From positions 163,498 through 227,497 of the forward strand of contig NZ_JBHUPT010000014.1 in the NCBI RefSeq assembly GCF_049056525.1: a stretch of 64,000 nt of DNA, written 5' to 3'. Of the stretch, positions 16,406 to 25,575 are shown piece after piece (within the stretch, counting starts at the first letter, position 1; every line of letters starts with the position of its first letter). Below the pieces are notes generated by a model. That model had not been told where the DNA came from. It saw nothing but the letters and a program-made list of their open reading frames with translations, and made no database searches. Both the position numbers and the translations under genes were made by a program. This DNA comes from Leisingera coralii (GTDB taxonomy: Bacteria > Pseudomonadota > Alphaproteobacteria > Rhodobacterales > Rhodobacteraceae).

Positions 16406-19400
16406 ATGACCGACAAAACATATTCCAGAAACATACTCATTGATACTCCCTCACAAATCGACGCATTCCAAGGCAAGGGCCATGAGAGAACTGCCAAGAG
16501 TCTTGCTGTCGCTATATCTCAGTTTGAAAACTCTGATCGCTCTATCGGTCTTGACGGTCCTTGGGGAAGCGGGAAATCAAGTATCGTTGAGATCGCGGCG
16601 AGGGAGCTAAATGAGCTTTCCAAAAACGGCGGCAAGAAATTTGTCTTTTTCACTTTTGATATCTGGAAGTCTCAGGGAACAGCCTTTCGTCGCGCATTCC
16701 TTGAGCACTTCGTTTCTTGGTCCATACAGAATTTTCCTCGTAAAAAAGTCGAACTGCAAAAAATAGAAGAGAAAATACGTGGCAAGACACGACATGTAAC
16801 CACGGACAACAATACAACATTGGATTGGTACGGTGTATTGGTTCTACTCACGCTACCTTTTCTACCCATCTTCTATTTTTGGGCAAAGAAAGAGTATGAC
16901 CTTTCGACCAGGCCTACGGAGACGGCCCCCACGCCCTCAGATGCTGTCGGAGCTGCAGGAGATGTCATTTCGGCAAGCGAACCATTCCTAAATTCTGCCC
17001 CCATGTGGGTCCTATACATCTTTCTCTTGGTTACTCTGGCAAAGGCCGGTTGGATGTATTTTTCCCATGAAAAGTCAAAGAAGGTCACATTTTGGGAGGC
17101 CTTGTCGCGGACTTTGTTGATCACCGCGAAGCAATACGAAAAGCAACAAAGCACACAACATATTAGGGAGGTGGATCCAAATGACTTTGAGTTTCAGGCT
17201 ACGCTTTCTGAAATCATATCGACAGTGCAGAGCCCAAAAACGAGAGTTGTTTTAGTTCTGGACAACATTGACCGCCTACCCGTTGAACAAATTGACGATC
17301 ATTGGTCCGCAATTCGATCAATTTTTTCTAGAAGTATCGCCGAAAGCAAGCGCGCAAAAGATGATTCAATCACCGCAATTGTTCCATATGATAGGTATCA
17401 CATCCAAGGCATAATTCATGGAACAGGTGACGGCCATGACATCTCCCCAGCAGAGGGAGCACTAGCGAAGCGGGAGCTGTTCTCGAAAACATTCGATGAA
17501 ATATTGTTTGTTGCTCCCCCTGTCATGTCAAATTCACGAGAGTTCTTTGAAAGCCTAATATCTGAAGCACTGCCCAGCTTTCGGAACCGCGAAGAACTGT
17601 TTAGGGTCTATCTAATATTTTCAACGTATATGAGACCACCGAACGGTCACTTTACGCCTCGACAAATTATTTCGTTCATCAATGATTTGACTAATCTTTT
17701 CTGTATACACGAAGGAAAGCACCCTCTTAGCACGGTCGCCGTTTATACCTGCCATAGGGAGCGCATATCAGATGACCCATTCCTCTTGACTGGCGATTCA
17801 CTTATCGACGCCAAGCTGCGGCGGCTTGCTCCAGACCCCGAAATAGAACAGAATTTGGCCGCGCTTTTGTACAACGTTGATAGCCAATTTGCGCTGGAAA
17901 TTCTTCTTGATGAGCGCATTTCGACTGCGGCTGTGCAGGATGATCCCAAAGAACTAGCTGAACTGTCCCAGTCCCATGGCTTTGATCTCAGGGTGGACGA
18001 AGTCATTCGATCCCACGCCAAAGACTGGATCGGCGCTGGAGAGTTCGGAAAAGCGACCATCAACTTTGGGAAATTGCTGCCCGAATACGCAGGCACAGCC
18101 AAACATCAAGTTGTAGAAAGTCTGGTTCACTTCTTCAAAGAAATTCCTGAGCTAGGTCCTGAAAAGGAGGATTATCTCCCTTACTTTAGCTTGCTCGATT
18201 TCTGTCCACCAAACAGGGTTTCAGACCTTTCACAGGAAATGATTTCAAAGGTATTGAACACGACTATTTCGGATGACAAAGGTGAGATGAGCTACAGTGC
18301 AGGCCACTCAACAATTGATTTTATTGACTCTTTGAAGACACATTTGACTGACAAGCTGACGACAGTTGAATTCCGCGGCCTGTTGAAAGAATTCAAACTT
18401 CCATCTGATCCCGATTTCATGCTGGGTGTTGCGAACAGAGTCAGCGAGTGCGAAATTTCTCTTTCTGATTTTGGTAGTGTCGCATTTTCCCTCAAAGAAG
18501 ATGACAGAAAATTGGAAGACTTTGCGCGTGATGACTACCACCTGTCTGAGGCGGCGTTTGGAGAATTGCTAGGCGCAAAAGTAGTCTCAACACAAAAGTG
18601 GGTTGAGACTGCGAACAGCATCATTGAGTTGCTAAAGGATCCTGAAAATGCCGACAAGGAAACTTTAGATGGCCTTCTTGGTACACTTGCCAAAATCTGG
18701 ACCAATCTTGCTCAAACAAAGCGCAAAGAAGTAAACTTGAGCAGCCTCTCAGAAAGTGCAGTGTTTTATACTGGCTTGAAGGATGTGTATGAGGGCGAGC
18801 TAGAAGCGACAGGTTTAGGTCATGCGGTATTTCTAGTGAAACACCCAAGGCTCAAAGAGAATTTGCCCTCTACTGAAGAAGAAGAAAACGGAACTTTCAC
18901 TTCAGAAATGAGCGCCGCGAAACAATGGTTCGCAGATGTCTACGAGGGAGAAACCGAGCTGGAGCAAACTCAGGTCGATCGTATTTTTGAAAATGCCAGA
19001 TCGACTCTTCGTTTAGGATCGTGGGTTGATGCTGGACGCGAAGGTGGCGATGCACTCATTGAACGCGTTGTGCGAACCTCGCTTGAAAACCAGGACCTTC
19101 CTCGCTTTGCCCTAACGACATTCTTGAACAATTTCGCTTATTCTCAAAGTCTTGTACCGGACCAGTTCGTTGAGGTTTTGCAGAAGTATGACTCATATAT
19201 TGGTCAAGACTCCGTCAATGAACTTAAGATGTCGGAAATTCCAATCGGGGTGCTCTCTAATACTAAAGACATTTCAGGTGGCGGTTGGCGGCGTGTTCAC
19301 AAGAAAGTTGAGGGTGCCTTGCTTCAAACGGAGCACAAACTCTGGGAAGAAAAGCTGGAAAATGCGGACCACGACGTTTGCCTTGTTGCCGAAATGGCCC

Positions 19401-19984
19401 GCTCTCATGAATTGAAGTTGGATAATGCTGATTTCAGATCTGCATTTATGAACATGGTTCTGAAAGTTCTTAGGGGCGACATTACTGCGTTTCCCAATGA
19501 GATAAACTTTGATGCCGTATTTGAGGCGATACCTGAGAGCTTCCAAAACGATATTTTCCGCCAGTGCCGTGAGAAAGTTTCTGAGGTTTCTCACGAAGGT
19601 CTGAGGCTGGCAGAGGAACTATTTCCAAATGTGCTTGGAAGCATAGTTTCGTCGGGTGACAAGATCAGCGCCGGCGAGAAGGACAACGTAACAAGACACT
19701 TACTATGTACCGCCTTGGAATCTGGGAACGTGAACGTATTGAATATCTTCCTTAGCCTTGGCCGTCGAAAGGTTGGGGATTTTATCAACAAGTCCCATCA
19801 ATCTACGAAAGACAAAGTAGATGGAGCATTGGCATCTTATGCTAATGCCTGCGATGATCGATCATATTTTCAGCAGGTTAGTGACCTAGTCAAAGGCAAG
19901 AAGAAAGCCAAGTCTCTTTGGGGAATTTGGTTCCCGCATTTGGTAACGAGTAGCGAAGATGAGGAAGAAGAGACTGAGGATTAA
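16406..19984 (+). CDS. very large KAP-family P-loop NTPase
   Basis: About 1190 residues. Counting from the TTG at 16397 (the ATG at 16406 is three codons later): Walker A GPWGSGKSS at 54-62, two hydrophobic helices at about 143-163 and 203-221 inserted inside the NTPase domain, Walker B VVLVLDNIDRL at 284-294, and IVPYDRYHI at 329-337. That order is the KAP signature; members are membrane-tied STAND-like NTPases. The remaining 850 residues are soluble, probably helical, and match nothing I know; the tail is acidic. Typical KAP proteins are about half as long. Base use is clearly AT-richer than in neighbours, so it was acquired. It stands alone without partner genes. Defence against phage is a reasonable hypothesis, not shown. 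Confidence 0.85.
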   Translation: MTDKTYSRNILIDTPSQIDAFQGKGHERTAKSLAVAISQFENSDRSIGLDGPWGSGKSSIVEIAARELNELSKNGGKKFVFFTFDIWKSQGTAFRRAFLEHFVSWSIQNFPRKKVELQKIEEKIRGKTRHVTTDNNTTLDWYGVLVLLTLPFLPIFYFWAKKEYDLSTRPTETAPTPSDAVGAAGDVISASEPFLNSAPMWVLYIFLLVTLAKAGWMYFSHEKSKKVTFWEALSRTLLITAKQYEKQQSTQHIREVDPNDFEFQATLSEIISTVQSPKTRVVLVLDNIDRLPVEQIDDHWSAIRSIFSRSIAESKRAKDDSITAIVPYDRYHIQGIIHGTGDGHDISPAEGALAKRELFSKTFDEILFVAPPVMSNSREFFESLISEALPSFRNREELFRVYLIFSTYMRPPNGHFTPRQIISFINDLTNLFCIHEGKHPLSTVAVYTCHRERISDDPFLLTGDSLIDAKLRRLAPDPEIEQNLAALLYNVDSQFALEILLDERISTAAVQDDPKELAELSQSHGFDLRVDEVIRSHAKDWIGAGEFGKATINFGKLLPEYAGTAKHQVVESLVHFFKEIPELGPEKEDYLPYFSLLDFCPPNRVSDLSQEMISKVLNTTISDDKGEMSYSAGHSTIDFIDSLKTHLTDKLTTVEFRGLLKEFKLPSDPDFMLGVANRVSECEISLSDFGSVAFSLKEDDRKLEDFARDDYHLSEAAFGELLGAKVVSTQKWVETANSIIELLKDPENADKETLDGLLGTLAKIWTNLAQTKRKEVNLSSLSESAVFYTGLKDVYEGELEATGLGHAVFLVKHPRLKENLPSTEEEENGTFTSEMSAAKQWFADVYEGETELEQTQVDRIFENARSTLRLGSWVDAGREGGDALIERVVRTSLENQDLPRFALTTFLNNFAYSQSLVPDQFVEVLQKYDSYIGQDSVNELKMSEIPIGVLSNTKDISGGGWRRVHKKVEGALLQTEHKLWEEKLENADHDVCLVAEMARSHELKLDNADFRSAFMNMVLKVLRGDITAFPNEINFDAVFEAIPESFQNDIFRQCREKVSEVSHEGLRLAEELFPNVLGSIVSSGDKISAGEKDNVTRHLLCTALESGNVNVLNIFLSLGRRKVGDFINKSHQSTKDKVDGALASYANACDDRSYFQQVSDLVKGKKKAKSLWGIWFPHLVTSSEDEEEETED

Positions 19985-20296
19985 AGATCAGCCCGTAGGA
20001 AAAAGAATATCGGTAAATTCTTAGGGCAAAGCTCATTGGGCGTGCGCGAGGCGTAGTATCGTAGAGCAGTTGATCTGGTCGTTCAATCCAAGCGAGAACC
20101 CTTCGATGGTGGCCTATCTCAGTCTGGCCCACATCGAAGCAACGTTGGTAGTTCGAGGCCAGCTAGATTCTTCATCAATGGCCGCTTTAGAGCTTTCTAC
20201 GGTCTGCGACACATCTGCAGCGAACTTCCGGTTTCCGCCCTTCCTGGGGGAGAGAAGTAGGTCGGAAGGAAGAAATGGTCGTGTCCGCTTCGGGCT

Positions 20297-20445
20297 GAGG
20301 CTGTGTGAAAACGGGAGCCCGCGATCTCTCTCGTCGAACTCATTTCCGCAAATTATCCAGGGAACCATTCAACTGGACGAGAGATTGCAGACATTTGGAG
20401 TTTCCGGCTGAACAAGGGGAACTATCAGAGTTTTCACACAGCCTC
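20297..20445. repeat. 149-bp element bounded by perfect 16-bp inverted repeats (MITE-like)
   Basis: GAGGCTGTGTGAAAAC at 20297-20312 is repeated in reverse complement at 20430-20445. Ends of the GGCTGTGTGAAAA type are common in insertion sequences, so this is probably a small non-autonomous element or an internally deleted one. It contains no transposase. No obvious target duplication flanks it. Confidence 0.6.
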
Positions 20446-20700
20446 CGCTGGTTGCCGCCGTCTTCCGGGGTGTTTGCAACTTGATGTGATGCCCAAGCAA
20501 GGTGGTCTAAGCGTTATGCTGCTAGAAGAGCTATTTGCGGACGCAGAACCCGAGCATTCGTGAGCTACTCATACATCAGCAGGATTCTCTCGCCGACTCT
20601 GCGTATAGTGTGTCCATAAGGTCACTACTTCGTACTTTCGCACTTAAAATGGAGCAAACTCGAGTTCGGTCATCTTCTTTGAGGCGGCCAGTTTTTTTCT

Positions 20701-20771
20701 CAATGAGGGGTGACCGCTCTCCATCAAAAGGGCCGTAGGTCACCCCTCATTGCATGCCGCGTAAGCGGCAT
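20701..20771. repeat. two adjacent dyads in the island flank
   Basis: CAATGAGGGGTGACC (20701-20715) and its exact reverse complement (20738-20752) make a 15-bp stem with a 22-base loop. Immediately after, ATGCCGC-GTAA-GCGGCAT (20754-20771) is a 7-bp stem. These could form structured RNA, a terminator without T-run, or recombination-site arms. Confidence 0.5.
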
Positions 20772-20924
20772 TCTGTTCAAAAAGACGCAAGCTCTAGCAT
20801 GTTGGGCTTTTACTGTGGCGATCACTTTGTGAACAAAAACAATGAATGAAGTAGCGCCAGGTATGTTGTTGAACAATAGTAATAAAAAATGGATGTGGGC
20901 AAAGTTCAGTTTGTATTTAACCCA

Positions 20925-21763
20925 GCTGCATCTACTGCTTTGCCCGTCCGACCCATGCCTATCTGGGGCTGTCGCCGGGGCTGGATTTTGAAACCCGGCT
21001 GGTGGCGAGGCCGAACGCGGCCGAGGTGCTGCGCCGGGAGCTGTCGGCGCCGCGCTACAAGGTGGCCACGATTGCGCTTGGCACCAACACCGATCCCTAT
21101 CAGCCGTGTGAGCGGGACCATGGCATCACACGTGCCTGCCTGGAGGTGCTGCAGGCGTTCAATCACCCGGTGGCGATCGTGACCAAGGGCGCGATGGTGG
21201 AGCGGGATCTGGATATCCTGGCGCCGATGGCGGCCAAGGGCCTGGTGCGGGTCGGGATCTCTGTCACCACGCTGGACTCGGATCTGTCCCGCCGGATGGA
21301 GCCGCGGGCGCCTTTGCCCGCCCGGCGTCTGGCCGCCATCCGCCGGCTGACGGCGGCGGGGGTGCCGGTGCGGGTGATGACCTCTCCCATTGTGCCGGGG
21401 CTGACGGATCATGAGCTAGAGGCGCTGCTGGCCGCCGGGGCAGATGCTGGGGCCGATGCCGCCAGCTGGATCATGCTGCGGCTGCCGCGGGAGGTATCGG
21501 AGCTGTGGCAGGAGTGGCTGGCGGAACATGAGCCGGGCCGCGCGGCCAAGGTGATGGCGCGGCTGCGGGAGATGCATGGCGGGCGCGATCACGACCCGCG
21601 CTGGGGCCACCGGATGCGGGGCGAGGGGCGTTATGCGGAGATGATCGCGCAGCGTTTCAAGGCGGCCTGCCGGCGCCTGGGCTTGCAGGAGCGGACGGCG
21701 GAGCTGCGCAGCGGCCTGTTTGCCAGGCCGCCGCAGCCCGGGGATCAGCTGGCGCTGTTCTGA
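20925..21763 (+). pseudogene. radical SAM protein gene, 5' end removed by the island
   Basis: From 20925 the frame encodes CIYCFARPTHAYLGLSPG and continues to a normal C-terminus at 21763. In the PA0069-like radical SAM family this follows an N-terminal region and the first cluster cysteine (pattern C-x3-C-x2-C). Here a TAA is in frame just upstream, at about 20918, and the first cysteine and about 100 residues are missing; only the last two cluster cysteines remain. A GTG at 21002 could start a shorter protein without any cluster cysteine. The upstream sequence is island DNA, so the gene was probably truncated by its arrival. Confidence 0.8.
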
Positions 21764-21836
21764 TCCATTCTTGAACAGCCTGCGCGTTGGTTTTGTGCTA
21801 TGCTGGAGCCCTTCATGATGGAAAGGAAGGTGTTCA

Positions 21837-22115
21837 ATGGCTTCTGTAGCTGTGAAGGCGCGTGTCACCGGGCGCGTGCAGGGGGTGGCCTTCCGCACCT
21901 GGGCCAGGGCGGAAGCATTGCGCCACGGGCTGTCCGGCTGGGTCCGCAATGAGCCGGATGGCTCGGTGCGGGCGCTGCTGATGGGGCCGGCCGCCAGCGT
22001 TGCCGATATGGTGCGCAGAATGGGGCGCGGTCCCGGTGCGGCCTCGGTCAAGGATGTCCTGACGGAAAGAACTGACCCCGATCCTGGCATCAGCGGTTTC
22101 CGGATTGTCCGCTGA
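21837..22115 (+). CDS. acyP: acylphosphatase
   Basis: 92 residues, the normal size. Hydrolyses carboxyl-phosphate bonds. Both signatures are present: GRVQGVAFRTWARAEA with the phosphate-binding Arg, and GWVRNEPDGSV with the catalytic Asn. It begins 74 bases after the radical SAM remnant in the same direction and is probably a separate small transcript or the tail of the former operon. Ribosome site AAGGAAGG is clear. Confidence 0.93.
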   Translation: MASVAVKARVTGRVQGVAFRTWARAEALRHGLSGWVRNEPDGSVRALLMGPAASVADMVRRMGRGPGAASVKDVLTERTDPDPGISGFRIVR

Positions 22116-22247
22116 CACTGACAGCGACTGAGCTGTCACGGATCCTGTGGCTTCCGGCGAAAGTAAACGGCGCCGCAAAACGCATGCGGCGCCGTGTTAT
22201 TTCAGGTGCTTGCAGATGCAATCAGCACTTGCTGCCGCCGGTGCGTT

Positions 22248-23270
22248 TCAGGCGCGGCGGCGGCCGCGGCGGCCACGGCGCTCGCCGCCAGCGCTGGCAT
22301 CCTCGCCGGTGCCGTCGCTGTCGGAGGTGAAGGGACCCAGCACCTCGACGATCTGTTCCAGCGCCGGGCGGTCGCCGCGGGGGCGGCTGTCGAGCGCCGC
22401 GCGCATGTGGCGCAGGTGATCGGGCATGGTGCCGCAGCAGCCGCCGATGATCTTGGCGCCCGAGTCACGGGCCATCACGGCATATTCGCCCATCAGCTCA
22501 GGCGTGCCGTCGTAGTGGATGTGGCCGTCGACATATTTCGGAATGCCGGCATTGCCCTTGGAGATGATCGGGCGCTCGGTGCCCTGGGCGGCAAAGCCCA
22601 AAACAGTGCGCAGGATGTCGGAGGCGCCGGTGCCGCAGTTGGCGCCAAAGGCCAGCGGCGCGTTGTCGAATTCCTCCACCAGCTGGGCCAGGTCTGCCGA
22701 TGTCACCCCCATCATGGTGCGGCCTGCGGTGTCAAAGCTCATGGTGCCGCACCAGGGCATGTCCGCCAGCTTGAAGGCCTCGGCGGCGGCGCGGAACTCC
22801 TCCGGCGCGGAAATGGTTTCCAGCCACAGCACGTCAACGCCGCCTTCCTTCAGGGCGTCGGCCTGCTCGTGGAACATCTCAACCGCCAGCGCATGGGACA
22901 TGTCGCCGACGGGTTCAAAGATTTCCCCGGTCGGGCCGACGGAGCCGGCCACGGCGACCTTGCGCTCCGCCTTGTCGGCCACCTCGCGGCCAAGTTCGGC
23001 GGCAATGCGGTTCAGCTCGCGCACGCGGCCCTGCGCGTCATGCAGTTTCAGACGCGCGGCGGTGCCGCCGAAGCTGTTGGTCAGGAACAGGTCGCTGCCC
23101 GCATCGACGGAGCCCTGGTAGAGCGCCATGATCTTCTTGGGCTCGTCCACGTTCCACAGTTCCGGCGCATCGCCGGATTGCAGGCCCATGGCAAACAGAT
23201 TGGTGCCGGTCGCACCATCCGCCAGCAGCACGTCCCTGGTGTCCAGCAGCTGTTTGAAAGTATTTGTCAT
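22248..23270 (-). CDS. homocysteine S-methyltransferase family protein (betaine-homocysteine type)
   Basis: 340 residues. Transfers a methyl group to homocysteine to make methionine. Zinc ligands are visible as the Cys in FGANCGTGASD and the Cys pair in GGCCGTMPDH; the N-terminal DGATGTNLFAMG loop is also typical. Roseobacter members are usually annotated betaine-homocysteine methyltransferase, and a betaine donor would suit a genome with several BCCT carriers, but the methyl donor cannot be read from the sequence. The last residues form a very basic tail (RRGRRGRRRA type), unusual for the enzyme core. Confidence 0.85.
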   Translation of the reverse strand: MTNTFKQLLDTRDVLLADGATGTNLFAMGLQSGDAPELWNVDEPKKIMALYQGSVDAGSDLFLTNSFGGTAARLKLHDAQGRVRELNRIAAELGREVADKAERKVAVAGSVGPTGEIFEPVGDMSHALAVEMFHEQADALKEGGVDVLWLETISAPEEFRAAAEAFKLADMPWCGTMSFDTAGRTMMGVTSADLAQLVEEFDNAPLAFGANCGTGASDILRTVLGFAAQGTERPIISKGNAGIPKYVDGHIHYDGTPELMGEYAVMARDSGAKIIGGCCGTMPDHLRHMRAALDSRPRGDRPALEQIVEVLGPFTSDSDGTGEDASAGGERRGRRGRRRA

Positions 23271-23888
23271 AGTTGTTGTCCCGTGTCGGCAGGCCGCCCC
23301 GGCGGGGCGGGCGGCAAAGTGGTCTGTTCCCCTGTCTCATGCCGGGCGGGCAAGGGCAATTTCATTTTCTTCATCTTCATTATGAGTTTGCGGCGCGTCG
23401 GCCGGCAGCGGGCGGTGCAGCATATGCAGCAGCTCGGCAATGGAAATGTTTTTCGGCGGCCAGCTGGGGAATGCCGGGGCGCAGGCGGATCAGGTCCAGG
23501 CCGGGAGGATGAGGATAACGGCGCCAGGCTCGGCCAGGCGGGGCAGCCCCGATTGTGCCTGCAGCAGCCAGAGGGGGCGCCATGACCGCAAATGGAAGGT
23601 TCAGCCGGAGCAGCCGCGCGGCCGTTCCGGCGGCGGAGGATTTTGAAAACGGCATGACACTCCCGGGCTGGCGCGCAAACAAAAGCACCTTGCCCGGCCG
23701 GCTAGCCTATGCGGTCTTCGGTTCGGTTAACCGGTAAAAATTGAGCGCTGTCATCGAGGCGGTGCCGTGCCGGGCCGGCACAATCGGTACAGGGCTCCGC
23801 ACTCTCGCAACTGCCGCAGGGCACCGCAAAAAGGCGCGGGTTTCTTCCGGCCGGGGCTTTCGCGGCGCCAAGGCTGCGCGAGGGCGGT
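23271..23888. other. 620-base gap upstream of the methyltransferase
   Basis: No gene recognised. CCGCCCC-GGC-GGGGCGG (23294-23310) is a strong GC hairpin 24 bases ahead of the methyltransferase start. I looked for cobalamin and SAM riboswitch boxes here and saw none that I would defend. Open frames on the minus strand near 23380-23688 are Ala/Pro-rich and match no family. Confidence 0.4.
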
Positions 23889-24206
23889 TCAGCTGGTTTC
23901 GTTCAGGACTTCTTCCTTCGCCAGCACCAGAAGCTCCTGCAGTTTCAGGCGGATCTGCTCCTCACTGGCCCGGCTGCCCAGGTCGCCAGTGAGCTTGCGC
24001 ACCACATCTTCATGGCTTGCTTCCTCCAGGTCAGCAGCAACAATGGACTGAGCATAATCATTGGCCGAGGAGCCGGTCTTGCCCAGAAGTTCCGCTGCCC
24101 ACAAACCCACCATCTTGTTGCGGCGCGCCCGCGCCCTGAACTGCATTTCCTCATCATGCGCAAACTTGGCTTCAAAGGCCTGCTCGCGTTCGTCGAATGT
24201 TGTCAT
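23889..24206 (-). CDS. DUF1476 protein, F1-ATPase inhibitory zeta subunit
   Basis: 105 residues. The N-terminus MTTFDEREQAFEAKFAHDEE and the AELLGKTGSSANDYAQ stretch identify the alphaproteobacterial zeta family, which in Paracoccus inserts its N-terminal helix into F1 and blocks ATP hydrolysis by the ATP synthase. It is cytoplasmic and monocistronic here, not near the atp operon. It is divergent from purC, with a 272-base gap that holds both promoters. Confidence 0.9.
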   Translation of the reverse strand: MTTFDEREQAFEAKFAHDEEMQFRARARRNKMVGLWAAELLGKTGSSANDYAQSIVAADLEEASHEDVVRKLTGDLGSRASEEQIRLKLQELLVLAKEEVLNETS

Positions 24207-24478
24207 GGCTGATCCTCATTAACCTTGTGCACCTGTGGTATGATAGGAGTATGATTGCCCCCCAGGGCAAGAAAAAACAGTGCCTGATAAAGCCTTTGGG
24301 CGGATTTGTCCTATGCAGAGCAGGGGCTGGCTGGATCTGCTTGCCAATCCGGGGGCTGCCGACGCAGCAGCCGCGGCAAGGCAGGCCTGTGCAGCAAGCT
24401 TGCGGCTGAGGCCCCCTTGCACTATGAGGGCGGCACATCGCAGGGCCGGATTCCCGGCAATGACCCGAAAGGTTCCCA

Positions 24479-25240
24479 ATGGCGCGCCGCAAGAAAATCT
24501 ACGAAGGCAAGGCAAAGACACTGTATGAAGGCCCGGAACCGGGCACCATCGTGCAGTATTTCAAGGATGACGCCACCGCCTTCAACGCCGAAAAGCACGA
24601 CGTGATTGAAGGCAAGGGAGTCCTGAACAATATCCTAAGCGAGTTCTTCATGCTGGGTCTGGCGCAGATCGGCGTGCCGACCCATTTCCTGAAGCGGCTG
24701 AACATGCGCGAGCAGCTGGTGCGCAGCTGCGAGATCATTCCGCTGGAAGTCATCGTGCGCAACTATGCGGCCGGCAGCATTTCCAAGCGCCTGGGCATCG
24801 ACGAGGGCACCCAGCTGCCGCGCCCGGTGGTGGAATACTGCTACAAGGACGACGCTCTGGGCGACCCGCTGGTCACCGAGGAGCATATCGCCGCCTTTGG
24901 CTGGGCCAGCCAGCAGGACATGGACGACATCCTCAGCCTGGCGCTGCGGGTGAACGATTTCCTGTCCGGCGTGTTCCTGGCCGTCGGTATCCGCCTGGTT
25001 GACTTCAAGATCGAGATCGGCCGCATTTATGAGGGCGACTTCCAGCGCCTTGTGATCGCCGATGAGATCAGCCCGGACAGCTGCCGCCTGTGGGACATCA
25101 AGACCGGCCAGAAGCTGGACAAGGACGTGTTCCGCCGCGATCTGGGCAGCCTGACCGACGCTTACAGCGAGGTGGCGCGCCGTCTGGGCGTAATGCCGAA
25201 CAACCCGCCTGCGCCGGGCAAGCCGACGCTGGTGAACTGA
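24479..25240 (+). CDS. purC: phosphoribosylaminoimidazole-succinocarboxamide synthase
   Basis: 253 residues, normal length. Joins aspartate to CAIR in purine synthesis. Seen: KIYEGKAKTLYEGPEPG at the start (nucleotide-binding loop), EVIVRNYAAGS near 92 and LVDFKIEIGR near 173, the SAICAR synthetase signatures. AAAGG precedes the ATG. It heads purC-purS-purQ; a hairpin with a T-run after it may partly separate the genes. Confidence 0.96.
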   Translation: MARRKKIYEGKAKTLYEGPEPGTIVQYFKDDATAFNAEKHDVIEGKGVLNNILSEFFMLGLAQIGVPTHFLKRLNMREQLVRSCEIIPLEVIVRNYAAGSISKRLGIDEGTQLPRPVVEYCYKDDALGDPLVTEEHIAAFGWASQQDMDDILSLALRVNDFLSGVFLAVGIRLVDFKIEIGRIYEGDFQRLVIADEISPDSCRLWDIKTGQKLDKDVFRRDLGSLTDAYSEVARRLGVMPNNPPAPGKPTLVN

Positions 25241-25245
25241 CATAT

Positions 25246-25290
25246 GGACCCGCTGCGCCTGTCCGCGCCGCGGGTCCTTGAGTATTTTTT
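25246..25290 (+). terminator. terminator or attenuator between purC and purS
   Basis: GGACCCG and CGGGTCC pair across an 18-base loop, followed by TTGAGTATTTTTT. The gap to purS is about 100 bases and same-direction, so partial read-through is likely. The following stretch AAAGAAGAAGC resembles that at 47855-47880. Confidence 0.5.
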
Positions 25291-25344
25291 GCAAAGAAGA
25301 AGCCCGGATGGGGCTTCGCCATCGAAAACCTGAGGGATGATGCG

Positions 25345-25575
25345 ATGAAGGCACGGGTGCATGTGATGCTGAAGAACGGGGTTCTGGATCCGCAAGGCGA
25401 GGCTGTGCGCCACGCGCTCGGCGCTCTGGGCTTTGACAAGGTCGAAGGCGTGCGCCAGGGCAAGGTGATCGACCTGGATCTGGCCGAAGGCGCCACCGAG
25501 GCAGATGTGACCGCCATGTGCGAGAAGCTGCTGGCCAACACCGTGATCGAATCCTACAGCATCGAGATGCAGTGA
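25345..25575 (+). CDS. purS: phosphoribosylformylglycinamidine synthase subunit PurS
   Basis: 76 residues. Small structural subunit that bridges PurQ and PurL in the three-part FGAM synthase. Seen: MKARVHVMLKNGVLDPQGEA at the start and CEKLLANTVIESYSIE at the end. Its stop overlaps the purQ start (TGATG), so they are coupled. purL is not in the window. Confidence 0.95.
   Translation: MKARVHVMLKNGVLDPQGEAVRHALGALGFDKVEGVRQGKVIDLDLAEGATEADVTAMCEKLLANTVIESYSIEMQ

Larger units (their letters stand above)
19985..20924. other. gene-poor right flank of the KAP island
   Basis: About 940 bases between the KAP stop and the cut edge of the radical SAM gene. Overlapping open frames on both strands near 20070-20411 have no recognisable family and overlap each other. 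The stretch holds the 16-bp inverted repeat pair at 20297-20445 and the dyads at 20701-20771, annotated separately. The right junction with native sequence is at about 20925. Confidence 0.55.

Noticed and set aside
20070..20411. 113-codon plus-strand frame in the KAP flank
   Set aside because: Overlaps an equally long minus-strand frame and contains one end of the 16-bp inverted repeat; no family resemblance and no ribosome site.
23380..23688. Minus-strand frame in the gap before the methyltransferase gene
   Set aside because: Low-complexity Ala/Pro/Arg protein, no ribosome site, no family.
23271..23760. Cobalamin or SAM riboswitch upstream of the homocysteine methyltransferase
   Set aside because: The gap is long enough and the gene would be a suitable target, but I could not find the conserved boxes of either class.
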